A stretch of DNA of 26,155 nucleotides from the NCBI GenBank assembly GCA_002309765.1, contig DBXY01000028.1, forward strand, positions 4,366-30,520. Direction: 5' to 3'. Both the position numbers and the translations under genes were made by a program. The notes below the pieces were generated by a model that made no database searches, was not told where the DNA came from, and saw only the letters and a program-made list of their open reading frames with translations. The stretch comes from Verrucomicrobia bacterium UBA1200 (lineage in GTDB: Bacteria; Verrucomicrobiota; Kiritimatiellia; RFP12; UBA1067). Of the stretch, positions 8,448 through 16,300 are shown piece after piece; position 1 is the first letter of the stretch; each line of letters starts with the position of its first letter.

Positions 8448-9494
8448 ATGGAATTGTCTGATCGCGAAAATTTGGCGGTTTCACTGTTGCAGCGCGGGTT
8501 GCCGCTGGTCGAGCGTCCATTTGACGAGGTGGGAAAATCGTGCGGCATGACTGGGCGTGAGGTTGTCGCACTGGTCGCGCGCCTGTTGGCAAACGGCGAC
8601 GCCCGCCGGTTGGGCGGGGTATTCGATGCCCGCCGCATCGGATTTTGCAGCGCGTTGTGCCGGATGACGCTTCCCGAGGCGGCGATGGCGAAAGTCGCCG
8701 AGAAAGTTTGCGCGGTTTCAGGGGTTACCCATGCCTATGAACGGGGGTGGCCGAAAGAACTTCCGGCCACGCTGCCGGGCGGACCGAATGGCACGGAAAT
8801 CCCGAATTTCTGGTTTACGCTCGCCGCGCCGGCGGATGAATTCGCATCGTCATTCACAAATTTGCGAAGGGATTGCGCCCCTTATGAGATTGTGTCACTC
8901 CCGGCGTCGCGCCGGTTTAAAATTGACGTGGTGTTCAACCTCGCCACCCGAAACCGGGATGAGCGGGTGGAGCCGCAGCCCGGAGTGCCGATCGATCGGC
9001 GCGACATTGAACCGCCGGTCAGGCTTTCCGAATCAGAGCGGAAGGTGATGCGGATTTTTCAGGACGGGCTTGATCCCGAAGAAGAATTCTTTGCCACTCC
9101 GGCGCAAAGACTTGGAATGTCCACCGGGGATTTGCTCGCGCTGCTGCGCGGGTGGCAGGATTGCGGCGTTATGCGCAGACTGGGGCTGCTGCTGAACCAC
9201 CGTAAAGTGGGGATATTGGCGAACGGCATGTGCTGTTGGCGGCTGCCGTCAGGCGGCGACGGTGTCGAATGCGGCCGCCGGTTGGCGGCTTGTCCTGAGG
9301 TGACGCATTGTTACGAGCGGCCGGCGCGCGAAGATTTCCCCTATGCGATTTACGCGATGGTGCATACCCCGACCTGGGAGGATACCCACCGACTCTACTT
9401 GCGGCTTTCGGAGCGGGCGGGACTTGATGCCGGAACCGGTTGTCTGCTGTTTTCCTTGCGCGAATTCAAGAAAACCAGCATGCGGTTCTTTTAG
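8448..9494 (+). CDS. fused siroheme decarboxylase (AhbA-AhbB / NirD-NirL type, Lrp/AsnC fold)
   Basis: A 348-residue protein made of two tandem Lrp/AsnC-like halves. The first (about 1-165) has RRLGGVFDARRIGF at 53-66 and THAYERG at 94-100, with IPNFWFTL at 118-125. The second (about 190-348) has RRLGLLLNHRKVG at 243-255, ANGM at 258-261, THCYERP at 286-292 and the family C-terminus EFKKTSMRFF. His95, His251 and His287 are candidate active-site residues. The first half is AhbA-like and the second AhbB-like. The family removes two carboxyl groups from siroheme to give 12,18-didecarboxysiroheme, a step to haem in anaerobes or to haem d1 in denitrifiers. No nir or other haem genes are in view. 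It is not a transcription factor despite the fold. Its ribosome binding site is weak. Confidence 0.88.
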   Translation: MELSDRENLAVSLLQRGLPLVERPFDEVGKSCGMTGREVVALVARLLANGDARRLGGVFDARRIGFCSALCRMTLPEAAMAKVAEKVCAVSGVTHAYERGWPKELPATLPGGPNGTEIPNFWFTLAAPADEFASSFTNLRRDCAPYEIVSLPASRRFKIDVVFNLATRNRDERVEPQPGVPIDRRDIEPPVRLSESERKVMRIFQDGLDPEEEFFATPAQRLGMSTGDLLALLRGWQDCGVMRRLGLLLNHRKVGILANGMCCWRLPSGGDGVECGRRLAACPEVTHCYERPAREDFPYAIYAMVHTPTWEDTHRLYLRLSERAGLDAGTGCLLFSLREFKKTSMRFF

Positions 9495-9524
9495 CTTTTT
9501 AGAACGTTTCGTGGAGGTGGCGCG

Positions 9525-10673
9525 ATGAAAATTGTCTGCGACAAAAACATGCCGTTTGCAGCGGAGGCTTTCGGCGGGTTGGGGGAGGTGTCGCTGATTC
9601 CCGGACGAAGCATATCGCAGGAAGACGTTCGGGACGCTGAAATTTTGGCCACCCGTTCCACCACCAAGGTCAATGCCGCGCTGCTGGACGGTTCGTCCGT
9701 GCGGTTTTACGGTTCGGCGGTTATCGGTACGGATCATATCGACATTCCCTATCTCAACCGGAGCGGCATCAAATGGTGTTCCGCTCCGGGTTGCAATGCC
9801 GAAAGTGTTGCCGACTACGTAACCGCCGCTTTGCTTTGGCTTGGCGGTTGCCACCATTTTGAGCTAGCCGGCAAAACGGTCGGGGTGGTGGGTGTCGGCA
9901 ATGTCGGACGCCGCGTCTGCCGCCACCTTAAGGCATTGGGATTGCGGGTGCTGGCTTGTGACCCGCCTCGCCAGCGTGACCAGCAAGATACCGATGCCAA
10001 AGATTTTTGCGATTTCCAAACCATACTGCGCGAGGCGGACATTATCACTTGCCATGTGCCGTTGACCGATAGCGGGGAGGATGCCACTTACCACATGTTC
10101 GGCGCCGACGCTTTCAAACTGATGAAACCCGGCGTGGTGTTTGTTAACGCGGCCCGCGGCCCGGTAACCGATACCGGGGAATTGGTGGCGGCTATCGACA
10201 GCGGCAAAGTCGCGCACGCGGTGATAGACTGTTGGGAAGGCGAACCGTCGTATCGGTTGGATTTGGCGTCGCGGGCGGAAATCGCCACCCCGCACATTGC
10301 CGGGCATTCTTATGAAGGCAAAGTTAACGGAACGGCAATGGTGTACCGCGCCGCCTGTGAATTTTTGGGAGTTCCCGCCGATTTCCCGTTCACTTTGCCC
10401 ATCCCGCCGATTCCGCTGTGGCGGTGCGATGCCGAGGGGCGTAGCGATGAAGAGGTAATCCGCGATATAGTTTTGGCGGTTTACGATATCGCGGCCGATT
10501 CGGAACGTTTCCGCGAGGTGATGGTGGAAGATCTGGTGGGCCGCGCGCAGAGTTTTGATTACTTGCGCTCGCATTACCCGATGCGGCGGCAATTCGATTC
10601 CACGCAGGTTGACATTGCCAACGCCTCCCAAAGCTTGTCGGACAAATTGAGCGGGCTCGGTTTTAAAATTTGA
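9525..10673 (+). CDS. pdxB: 4-phosphoerythronate dehydrogenase
   Basis: A 382-residue NAD-dependent 2-hydroxyacid dehydrogenase with PdxB length and motifs. It oxidises 4-phospho-D-erythronate in the DXP-dependent route to pyridoxal phosphate. The N-terminus (KIVCDKNMPFA) is typical of PdxB. The substrate region is GTDHIDIPYL at 68-77 and the Rossmann motif is VGVGNVG at 122-128. The catalytic set is Arg211 (AARGPV), Glu240 (WEGEP) and His257 (TPHIAGHSYEGK), with the same spacing as in characterised PdxB. The C-terminal 100 residues fit the dimerisation domain. A strong GGAGG lies ten bases before ATG 9525. It follows the siroheme decarboxylase gene by 30 bases; the pairing may just reflect a cofactor-supply operon. 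Confidence 0.93.
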   Translation: MKIVCDKNMPFAAEAFGGLGEVSLIPGRSISQEDVRDAEILATRSTTKVNAALLDGSSVRFYGSAVIGTDHIDIPYLNRSGIKWCSAPGCNAESVADYVTAALLWLGGCHHFELAGKTVGVVGVGNVGRRVCRHLKALGLRVLACDPPRQRDQQDTDAKDFCDFQTILREADIITCHVPLTDSGEDATYHMFGADAFKLMKPGVVFVNAARGPVTDTGELVAAIDSGKVAHAVIDCWEGEPSYRLDLASRAEIATPHIAGHSYEGKVNGTAMVYRAACEFLGVPADFPFTLPIPPIPLWRCDAEGRSDEEVIRDIVLAVYDIAADSERFREVMVEDLVGRAQSFDYLRSHYPMRRQFDSTQVDIANASQSLSDKLSGLGFKI

Positions 10674-10678
10674 TTGCG

Positions 10679-10692
10679 CCGGCATCTGCCGG
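10679..10692. repeat. perfect inverted repeat after pdxB
   Basis: CCGGCA and TGCCGG are separated by two bases, forming a 6-bp GC-rich stem between the pdxB stop and the next gene's ribosome binding site. There is no T-run, so it is not a standard terminator. It could act as an mRNA stability or attenuation hairpin. Confidence 0.4.
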
Positions 10693-10697
10693 AACTT

Positions 10698-10704
10698 GGG
10701 AGGG
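10698..10704 (+). promoter_or_regulatory. ribosome binding site fixing a GTG start
   Basis: GGGAGGG ends four bases before GTG 10709. This supports the GTG start, which gives a clean signal peptide, over an upstream in-frame codon at 10670 that lies inside pdxB. Confidence 0.7.
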
Positions 10705-10708
10705 AATC

Positions 10709-13018
10709 GTGAAAAGTTTATTATTTGCGTTTGCGTTTGTAACCGTGCTGGCGGTCTCGCTTAACGGCGAGCCGATGCGTTTGAAGGCTCCGTACGCTTG
10801 GGCGCGGGATCGGGAAACCATGCGGATGGAAGGCGAAGGCCCGTACCGGCTTACCCACACCGGTTCGCTCGACTGGTCGTTTGGCGGTTTCGGCAAAGTG
10901 AAAGTACGTCCGGGCGACCGTTGCCGCTTGGCTTGCCGAGCCGAGGTTAACGGCGACCCGGCGTTGCTGAAATTCAACCTTAGCGCGATTCTATACGATG
11001 CCGCCGGTAATCCGTTGCAATGGGTTTTTGCGCCCAAAATGTTCAACCGTCCGGGGGAGTGCGAAAATATCTTTATCGTGCCGTTCGGGGTGGCCGAAAT
11101 TGAGCCGAGGCTGATGGGGAACGGTCCGATGGCGGTAAGCGTTGACCAGGTAAACTTTGAGATTCTCGGCAACTTGTTGGAAGGCCGCGAACCGGTTGCG
11201 GGAAACAATGTTCTGCGCGGCAAAGGTTTTGAGCTGACTGTTGATCAGCAACACGGCGGAGTGACTTTGCTGGATACCGTTACCGGAAGGAAATGGGAAC
11301 CGGTCGCTTCTCCTTTGGGCGTGTTGGTTGCGTCGGTAAAACTTGCCGATGGCAAAATGTCGGTCGAATTCATGCAGCCTTCGGATTGCAGCCGCCGGGT
11401 CGCGGTGTTTGCGGCGGAGCCAGACAAGCCGGAATTCACGGTGACGGTTTCAGGCGACGGCGAGATGGAGTCGAGTCTGGATTATCCGCCGGCGTTTGCC
11501 ACTGCTCCGGGTGACCGGCTGATTGTGCCGATGAACGAAGGCATGGGATTTCCTGTTGAGGAAGATCACCCCGGCTTGGGAAGGTTGATCGCTTATGGCG
11601 GCCATGGCATCTGCATGGCGTTTTTCGGCGTGGTGGCGGATGCAAGCGGCGCCGGATGGATGTGTATTTTGGAAACGCCGGATGACGCCGCGATGAACGG
11701 TTTCCGCGATTCGAAAAAAATGTGGACCGCCGGTCCGTCGTGGGATGGGCAGAAACGCCGTTTCGGTTACGACCGGGTCGCCCGTTATGTGTTGCTCGAT
11801 AAAGGCGGTCATGTCGCGATGTGCAAGCGATACCGCGATTACGCAAAGCAAATCGGGAAACTCAAAACCTTCACCGACAAAGTCAAACAGCGTCCGGTTT
11901 TGGACCGGCTTTTGGGCGCGGTCAATATTTGGACTTGGGAGAAGGATCGTCTGGGCCTGTTGGGCGAACTTCGCGAGGCGGGGATCGACCGCATACTGTG
12001 GAGCGGCGACGGTTCCGAAGCGGAGGTCAAGGCGATGTCGGAAATGCCGCAAGTGCTGGTGGGGCGTTATGACATTTATCAGGACATTTACTATCCCGAG
12101 CAGCAGCGCAAGTTGGGGCGGGAAGGTCCGGGCCTAAACTCCGAGGCATACCCGCACGATGTCAATTGGACCGGCCCGACCTCTAACGAATGGCGGCGGG
12201 CATGGGGCGTTAAAGCCAAAGACGGCAGTTGGACCTATTGCGCGACCATGTGCGACCGTCAGGCGGTGAAGTATGAGCGGATACGGGTGTCCGAAGAGTT
12301 AAAACGCAAACCGTACAATACCCGTTTTATCGATACCACGGTTGCCTCGCCTTGGATGGAGTGCTGGAATCCCGCGCATCCGATGACCCGTTCCGACAGC
12401 CGCCATTGGAAAATGGAGTTGTTGCGCGTTTTGGGTGACGAGTTTGGGTTGGTGGTGGGCAGTGAAACCGGTCATGACGCTTCGGTGCCGTATTGCGATT
12501 ATTATGAGGGGATGTTGAGCGTTGCGCCCTATCGGGTGCCGGACAGCGGCAGAAACATCGCAAAGATTTGGGACGAGGTGCCGGACAAGGTGGCTAAATA
12601 CCAAGTGGGCGAGCGGTACCGTCTGCCGTTATGGGAGTTGGTGTACCACGACTGTGTGTGCGCCCACTGGTATTGGGGCGATTACAACAACAAGCTTCCC
12701 AAACTATGGCGCAAGCGCGATTTGTTCAACGCGCTATACGGCACCGTCGGAATGTTTATGTTCAACCGCGGGCAATGGGAACAGGACAAGGATGAGTTTG
12801 TCGCCAGTTATAAAATCTTTTCGCCGATCGCGCGGGCAACCGGCTACAGCGAAATGACCGACCACCGCTTGTTGACTCCGGACCGTTCGGTGCAGCAGAC
12901 GATTTTCGCCGACGGTACTGAGGTGACGGTTAATTTTGGCGAGAAGCCCTTTAAGCTGAAGGATGGCGGTGAAATCGGAGCTTTGGACTACCGGGTCCGC
13001 AAACACGAGGCGAGGTAA
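10709..13018 (+). CDS. exported GH129/GH101-related glycosidase (alpha-N-acetylgalactosaminidase-like)
   Basis: A 769-residue protein from GTG 10709, chosen for its GGGAGGG site and the signal peptide that follows (about 1-20). Residues about 20-170 look like a beta-sandwich, about 170-375 like the galactose-mutarotase-like N-domain of this clan, and about 380-690 like a TIM barrel. RFIDTT places Asp542 and GSETGHD places Glu586 as likely nucleophile and acid/base. Their spacing of 44 is close to that I recall for the bifidobacterial GH129 enzyme. GH129 and GH101 remove alpha-linked GalNAc from mucin-type O-glycans; many related environmental proteins are uncharacterised, so the substrate is an inference. 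A small cysteine-cluster gene starts six bases after its stop. Confidence 0.72.
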   Translation: MKSLLFAFAFVTVLAVSLNGEPMRLKAPYAWARDRETMRMEGEGPYRLTHTGSLDWSFGGFGKVKVRPGDRCRLACRAEVNGDPALLKFNLSAILYDAAGNPLQWVFAPKMFNRPGECENIFIVPFGVAEIEPRLMGNGPMAVSVDQVNFEILGNLLEGREPVAGNNVLRGKGFELTVDQQHGGVTLLDTVTGRKWEPVASPLGVLVASVKLADGKMSVEFMQPSDCSRRVAVFAAEPDKPEFTVTVSGDGEMESSLDYPPAFATAPGDRLIVPMNEGMGFPVEEDHPGLGRLIAYGGHGICMAFFGVVADASGAGWMCILETPDDAAMNGFRDSKKMWTAGPSWDGQKRRFGYDRVARYVLLDKGGHVAMCKRYRDYAKQIGKLKTFTDKVKQRPVLDRLLGAVNIWTWEKDRLGLLGELREAGIDRILWSGDGSEAEVKAMSEMPQVLVGRYDIYQDIYYPEQQRKLGREGPGLNSEAYPHDVNWTGPTSNEWRRAWGVKAKDGSWTYCATMCDRQAVKYERIRVSEELKRKPYNTRFIDTTVASPWMECWNPAHPMTRSDSRHWKMELLRVLGDEFGLVVGSETGHDASVPYCDYYEGMLSVAPYRVPDSGRNIAKIWDEVPDKVAKYQVGERYRLPLWELVYHDCVCAHWYWGDYNNKLPKLWRKRDLFNALYGTVGMFMFNRGQWEQDKDEFVASYKIFSPIARATGYSEMTDHRLLTPDRSVQQTIFADGTEVTVNFGEKPFKLKDGGEIGALDYRVRKHEAR

Positions 13019-13023
13019 AACCG

Positions 13024-13356
13024 ATGATTGAAAAACCGCATGATTTCCAGTGTCGGCGTTGCGGTGCCTGTTGCCGGGTTCCGGGATATGTCGAACTTCT
13101 TCCCGATGAAGTTGAGCGGATCGCTAATTTCCTTGGATTGGACATATACGAGTTCACCTCCAAATACGCCATTCTGCTTTCCGGGCGGCGCGGGTTGTCG
13201 TTGGCTTCCCGTTCTGACGACCGTTGCATCTTCCTGCGCGACGACAACACCTGTGAAATCAACCCGGTGAAACCGCGCCAATGCCGGGAGTTTCCCAGTC
13301 AATGGACCGAACCGGAATTGTTGAAAGTTTGCGCTGGGCTAAACCCTTCGCCCTGA
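13024..13356 (+). CDS. YkgJ-type CxxCxxCC cysteine-cluster protein
   Basis: A 110-residue protein of the family named for its CxxCxxCC motif (Pfam zinc- or iron-chelating domain, PF03692). Cys10, Cys13, Cys16 and Cys17 form the motif within FQCRRCGACC. Cys68, Cys77 and Cys87 complete the conserved C-terminal cluster (CIFL, CEINPVKP, QCREFP). It is cytoplasmic, without a signal peptide. The family is thought to bind Zn or an Fe-S cluster, but its biochemical role is not established. It starts six bases after the glycosidase stop, so it is probably cotranscribed. The AGGTAAAACCG before it gives a modest ribosome binding site. Confidence 0.88.
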   Translation: MIEKPHDFQCRRCGACCRVPGYVELLPDEVERIANFLGLDIYEFTSKYAILLSGRRGLSLASRSDDRCIFLRDDNTCEINPVKPRQCREFPSQWTEPELLKVCAGLNPSP

Positions 13357-13402
13357 TACAAGCAAACGCATTGTTTTTTTTCCGCGCAGAGTGTGCATTG
13401 GC

Positions 13403-13431
13403 TTGTTTTTTTCGCGGTAATTTGATATCTT
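13403..13431 (+). promoter_or_regulatory. candidate promoter of the GH95-GT2-CPBP operon
   Basis: TTGTTT (13403-13408) and TATCTT (13426-13431) are 17 bases apart in a T-rich 121-base gap. The boxes match consensus only moderately. A G-run at 13462-13468 provides the ribosome binding site. Earlier in the same gap a T-run (13374-13381) follows a very weak 4-bp AAAC/GTTT stem and could be a poor terminator for the preceding operon. Confidence 0.35.
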
Positions 13432-13477
13432 AATTTTTGTTGGACGGTTTTTAATCATTCAGGGGGGGCTTCGTTTT

Positions 13478-16300
13478 ATGAAAGCATGGGCTTTTTCATT
13501 GTTATTTTTGGCCGGGATGTCATTTGCGCAATTGCCGCTAAACCGTGAACTGCCGGTCTCTTTCGGTGTGAATTCAAAGCAGGGCGAGCGGCTGAACGGC
13601 GAGTTTTCAGAAACGCGGGTTTATTCTCGGGTGCTGAATCCGAGGGAAATCGCGCGGTTTTCCCGCGGGGCGGAAATTTCGGACGACCGGCTGGTGTGGC
13701 GGGGCGTGCCGAAAATCGGCGACACTTGCGATGCGGTTAAGCAGGCGGATTACCGTAACGGGTTCACCTTTGCAACCAAGGTGGTGACGAAAGGCAAAGC
13801 CGGACGGTTGATTGACAATGTGACGCCGGGCGGTAGTGACGGCTGGTTAATCGACATTTTCCAGAACAAGCTTCGCATAGTGCTTTCCGGGGGTGCGAAC
13901 AATTTTCATCCCACCGAGTTGGAGCTGAACAAGCCGCACAGCCTAGTGGCGACCGTGGCGGCGGACGGGTCGTGGGCATTGTGGGTGGACGGACAACGCC
14001 ACGAGCCGTTGGTTGCCGCCGTCTCCAACCGCCAGCGCGGCTGGGAACTGATGTACGACACTCCGGCGGCAAACTGGAACGCGGCGCTTCCGGTCGGCAA
14101 CGGCAGATTGGGCGCGATGGTGTTCGGCGGTGTCGCCGAAGAACGGCTGCAACTCAATGAGGATACGATATGGAGCGGCGTTCCCGGACCCAATGATGAT
14201 CCCGGTGCCAACCCGGAAAATTTCAAAAAATCCCGCGAATTGGTTTTTGCGGGCGACGCGAGGGAGGCGCAGAAAACGTTGCCTCGCGATTACACGCGAA
14301 GCGCGAAGTATCAGCCGTTCGGCGATTTGGTGGTGAAATTCGGATTGCCTGAAGGTACGCCCGCTGGCTATGAACGCACTCTCTCCCTGGACGAGGCGGT
14401 GGCCGCCAGCAGTTTTGAGTTGGACGGGGTGGTTTTCAAACGCGAAACCTTCGCGAGCTTCACTGATGACGCGGTGATTTTCCGGGCTACGGCCGACTAT
14501 CCGGGCGAGATCAACTTCGAGGCGTTCTTTGAGAAACCTTGGCCCGGCGATTGCGTTGACGATAACGGTCAAGTGGTGTTCACCGCCGTTACCGGCGACG
14601 CTCCGCGCAAGCAAGGCGGACAGTTGAGGTTCGAGGGGCGGCTGGCCGCCAAGACCGAGGGCGGTACGGTGGAGACCCAGGGCGGTCGGATCACGGTGAA
14701 AAACGCCGATGCCGCAGTTTTGTACGTGAGTATCGCAACCAACTTCAAACGGTACGATGACCTTTCCGGCGATGCCCACGCCAAATGCGTGGAGGCGATG
14801 CAGAAAGCCTTGTCCAGACCGTACGATCAGGCGCGTGCGGCGCACACCGCTTTTTACAAAAACCAGGCCGACCGTTGCACCCTGTGGCTGGGGCGCGATG
14901 CCTACGCCGGCACCCCCACCGATGTGCGGTTGCAGAATTTCCGCAAAACCGGCGACACTTATCTGCCGGCGCTCTACTTCCGGTTTGGGCGTTATTTGAT
15001 GATCAGCGGATCGCAGCCCGGTACCCAGCCCACTAATCTGCAGGGGATTTGGAACAAAGAGGTCAGTCCGCCCTGGAACGCCAATTACACCGTCAACATC
15101 AATACCGAGATGAACTATTGGCCGGCCGAGTCCACCGGGTTGGGCGATCTGGCGGAGCCGGTCTGGCGGATGTGTGACGAGTTGTCCGTGACCGGCGCTC
15201 AGGCGGCCAAAACCGTCTATGGTGCGGAAGGTTGGACCACGCACCACAACACGGACATTTGGCGTATAGCGGGACCGGCCGGGCCGACTTCGTGCGGCAC
15301 TTGGCCAAGCGGCGGGGCGTGGCTGTCGATGCACATCTGGTACCATTGGCTATACACCCACGACCGTAAGTTTTTGGCCGCGCATTACGACACGTTGAAA
15401 GGAGCGGCGGATTTCTTCGTCTCCTACATGGTGAAAGACCCCGATACCGGTAAATTGACCGTTTGCCCGTCCGTTTCGCCAGAAAACGTTCCCAACGGCA
15501 AGTTGTGGGGGTCCGCGCTTACGCATGGGGCGACGATGGATCACGCTCTGGCGCGTGATATCCTGAATGCCGCCGCCGAAGCGACGGAGATTTTGGGCAA
15601 AGGTTCTGCCTACGCCAAAAAGCTGCGCAAAACCGCGGCGGAAGTTGAACCGTACCATATCGGGAATTGGGGTCAGTTGCAAGAGTGGACGCAGGATTTT
15701 GACAACCCGAACGATACCCACCGGCATACCAGCCACCTTTACGGGTTGTACCCGTCCGACCAGATTACCCCGGAAACGCCGGAGCTGTTCCAGGCCGCCA
15801 AAGTTTCGCTTGAGCATCGCGGCGATATCTCGACCGGTTGGGCGATGGGTTGGCGCGTCTGCCTTTGGGCCAGACTGCTTGACGGCAACCACGCCTATAA
15901 ACTTTTGCAGAACCAGCTTCGCCCGGTCGGTAATTACGCCGGGATCAATTACGGCAACGGCGGCGGCACGTACATTAACCTGTTTGACGCCCATCCGCCG
16001 TTCCAGATTGACGGCAACTTCGGTTGTGCCGCCGGTATCGCCGAGATGCTGTTGCAGAGTCACCGCGGGGCATTGGATCTGCTGCCGGCTTTGCCGGACG
16101 CTTGGCCGGAGGGTCGGGTGACCGGTTTGCGCGGTCAACACGGCTTCACGGTGGATATTGTATGGATGGAGGGGCGGCTGGTGTTGGCCAAAATCCGTTC
16201 GGAGTTGGGCCACCCTTGCAAGGTCCGTTACGACGGCAAAACCAAGGAAATCAAGCTCAAGAAAGGCCAGACCGCGGTTTTGACCGAAGGGGACTTTTGA
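13478..16300 (+). CDS. exported GH95 alpha-L-fucosidase with N-terminal LamG-like module
   Basis: A 940-residue protein with a signal peptide (about 1-17, ending SFA). Residues 24-62 read like the last strands of a LamG domain (FSETRVYSRVLNPREIARF). Residues about 75-175 read like the first part of one, with the WALWVDG strand at 166-172. The GH95 domain starts near 189 and shows the family's LPVGNGRLGAMVFGG and LQLNEDTIWSG. The active-site region includes Asn540 and Asn542 (NINTEMNYW), Glu669 (SPEN, likely acid) and Asp845 (QIDGNFG). GH95 enzymes release alpha-1,2-linked fucose by inversion, and some act on L-galactose. The stop overlaps the GT2 start by one base, so the two are translationally coupled. 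Fucosylated host or algal glycans are probable substrates. Confidence 0.93.
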   Translation: MKAWAFSLLFLAGMSFAQLPLNRELPVSFGVNSKQGERLNGEFSETRVYSRVLNPREIARFSRGAEISDDRLVWRGVPKIGDTCDAVKQADYRNGFTFATKVVTKGKAGRLIDNVTPGGSDGWLIDIFQNKLRIVLSGGANNFHPTELELNKPHSLVATVAADGSWALWVDGQRHEPLVAAVSNRQRGWELMYDTPAANWNAALPVGNGRLGAMVFGGVAEERLQLNEDTIWSGVPGPNDDPGANPENFKKSRELVFAGDAREAQKTLPRDYTRSAKYQPFGDLVVKFGLPEGTPAGYERTLSLDEAVAASSFELDGVVFKRETFASFTDDAVIFRATADYPGEINFEAFFEKPWPGDCVDDNGQVVFTAVTGDAPRKQGGQLRFEGRLAAKTEGGTVETQGGRITVKNADAAVLYVSIATNFKRYDDLSGDAHAKCVEAMQKALSRPYDQARAAHTAFYKNQADRCTLWLGRDAYAGTPTDVRLQNFRKTGDTYLPALYFRFGRYLMISGSQPGTQPTNLQGIWNKEVSPPWNANYTVNINTEMNYWPAESTGLGDLAEPVWRMCDELSVTGAQAAKTVYGAEGWTTHHNTDIWRIAGPAGPTSCGTWPSGGAWLSMHIWYHWLYTHDRKFLAAHYDTLKGAADFFVSYMVKDPDTGKLTVCPSVSPENVPNGKLWGSALTHGATMDHALARDILNAAAEATEILGKGSAYAKKLRKTAAEVEPYHIGNWGQLQEWTQDFDNPNDTHRHTSHLYGLYPSDQITPETPELFQAAKVSLEHRGDISTGWAMGWRVCLWARLLDGNHAYKLLQNQLRPVGNYAGINYGNGGGTYINLFDAHPPFQIDGNFGCAAGIAEMLLQSHRGALDLLPALPDAWPEGRVTGLRGQHGFTVDIVWMEGRLVLAKIRSELGHPCKVRYDGKTKEIKLKKGQTAVLTEGDF

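Noticed and set aside
8448..9494. Lrp/AsnC transcription regulator controlling glnN
   Set aside because: Two tandem halves with THxYER motifs and the EFKKTSMRFF end identify a siroheme decarboxylase rather than a regulator.
13943..15346. Long minus-strand open frame (467 codons) inside the GH95 gene
   Set aside because: It lies opposite a strongly conserved fucosidase, has no ribosome binding site or recognisable motifs, and is explained by GC-rich codons of the sense gene.
15350..16213. Minus-strand open frame (287 codons) in the GH95 gene
   Set aside because: Same reasons; it mirrors the catalytic region of the fucosidase.
16024..16299. Upstream extension of the GT2 frame into the fucosidase gene
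   Set aside because: The extension would translate fucosidase codons out of frame; ATG 16300 with its upstream AAGGGGA is the better start and gives normal GT2 architecture.
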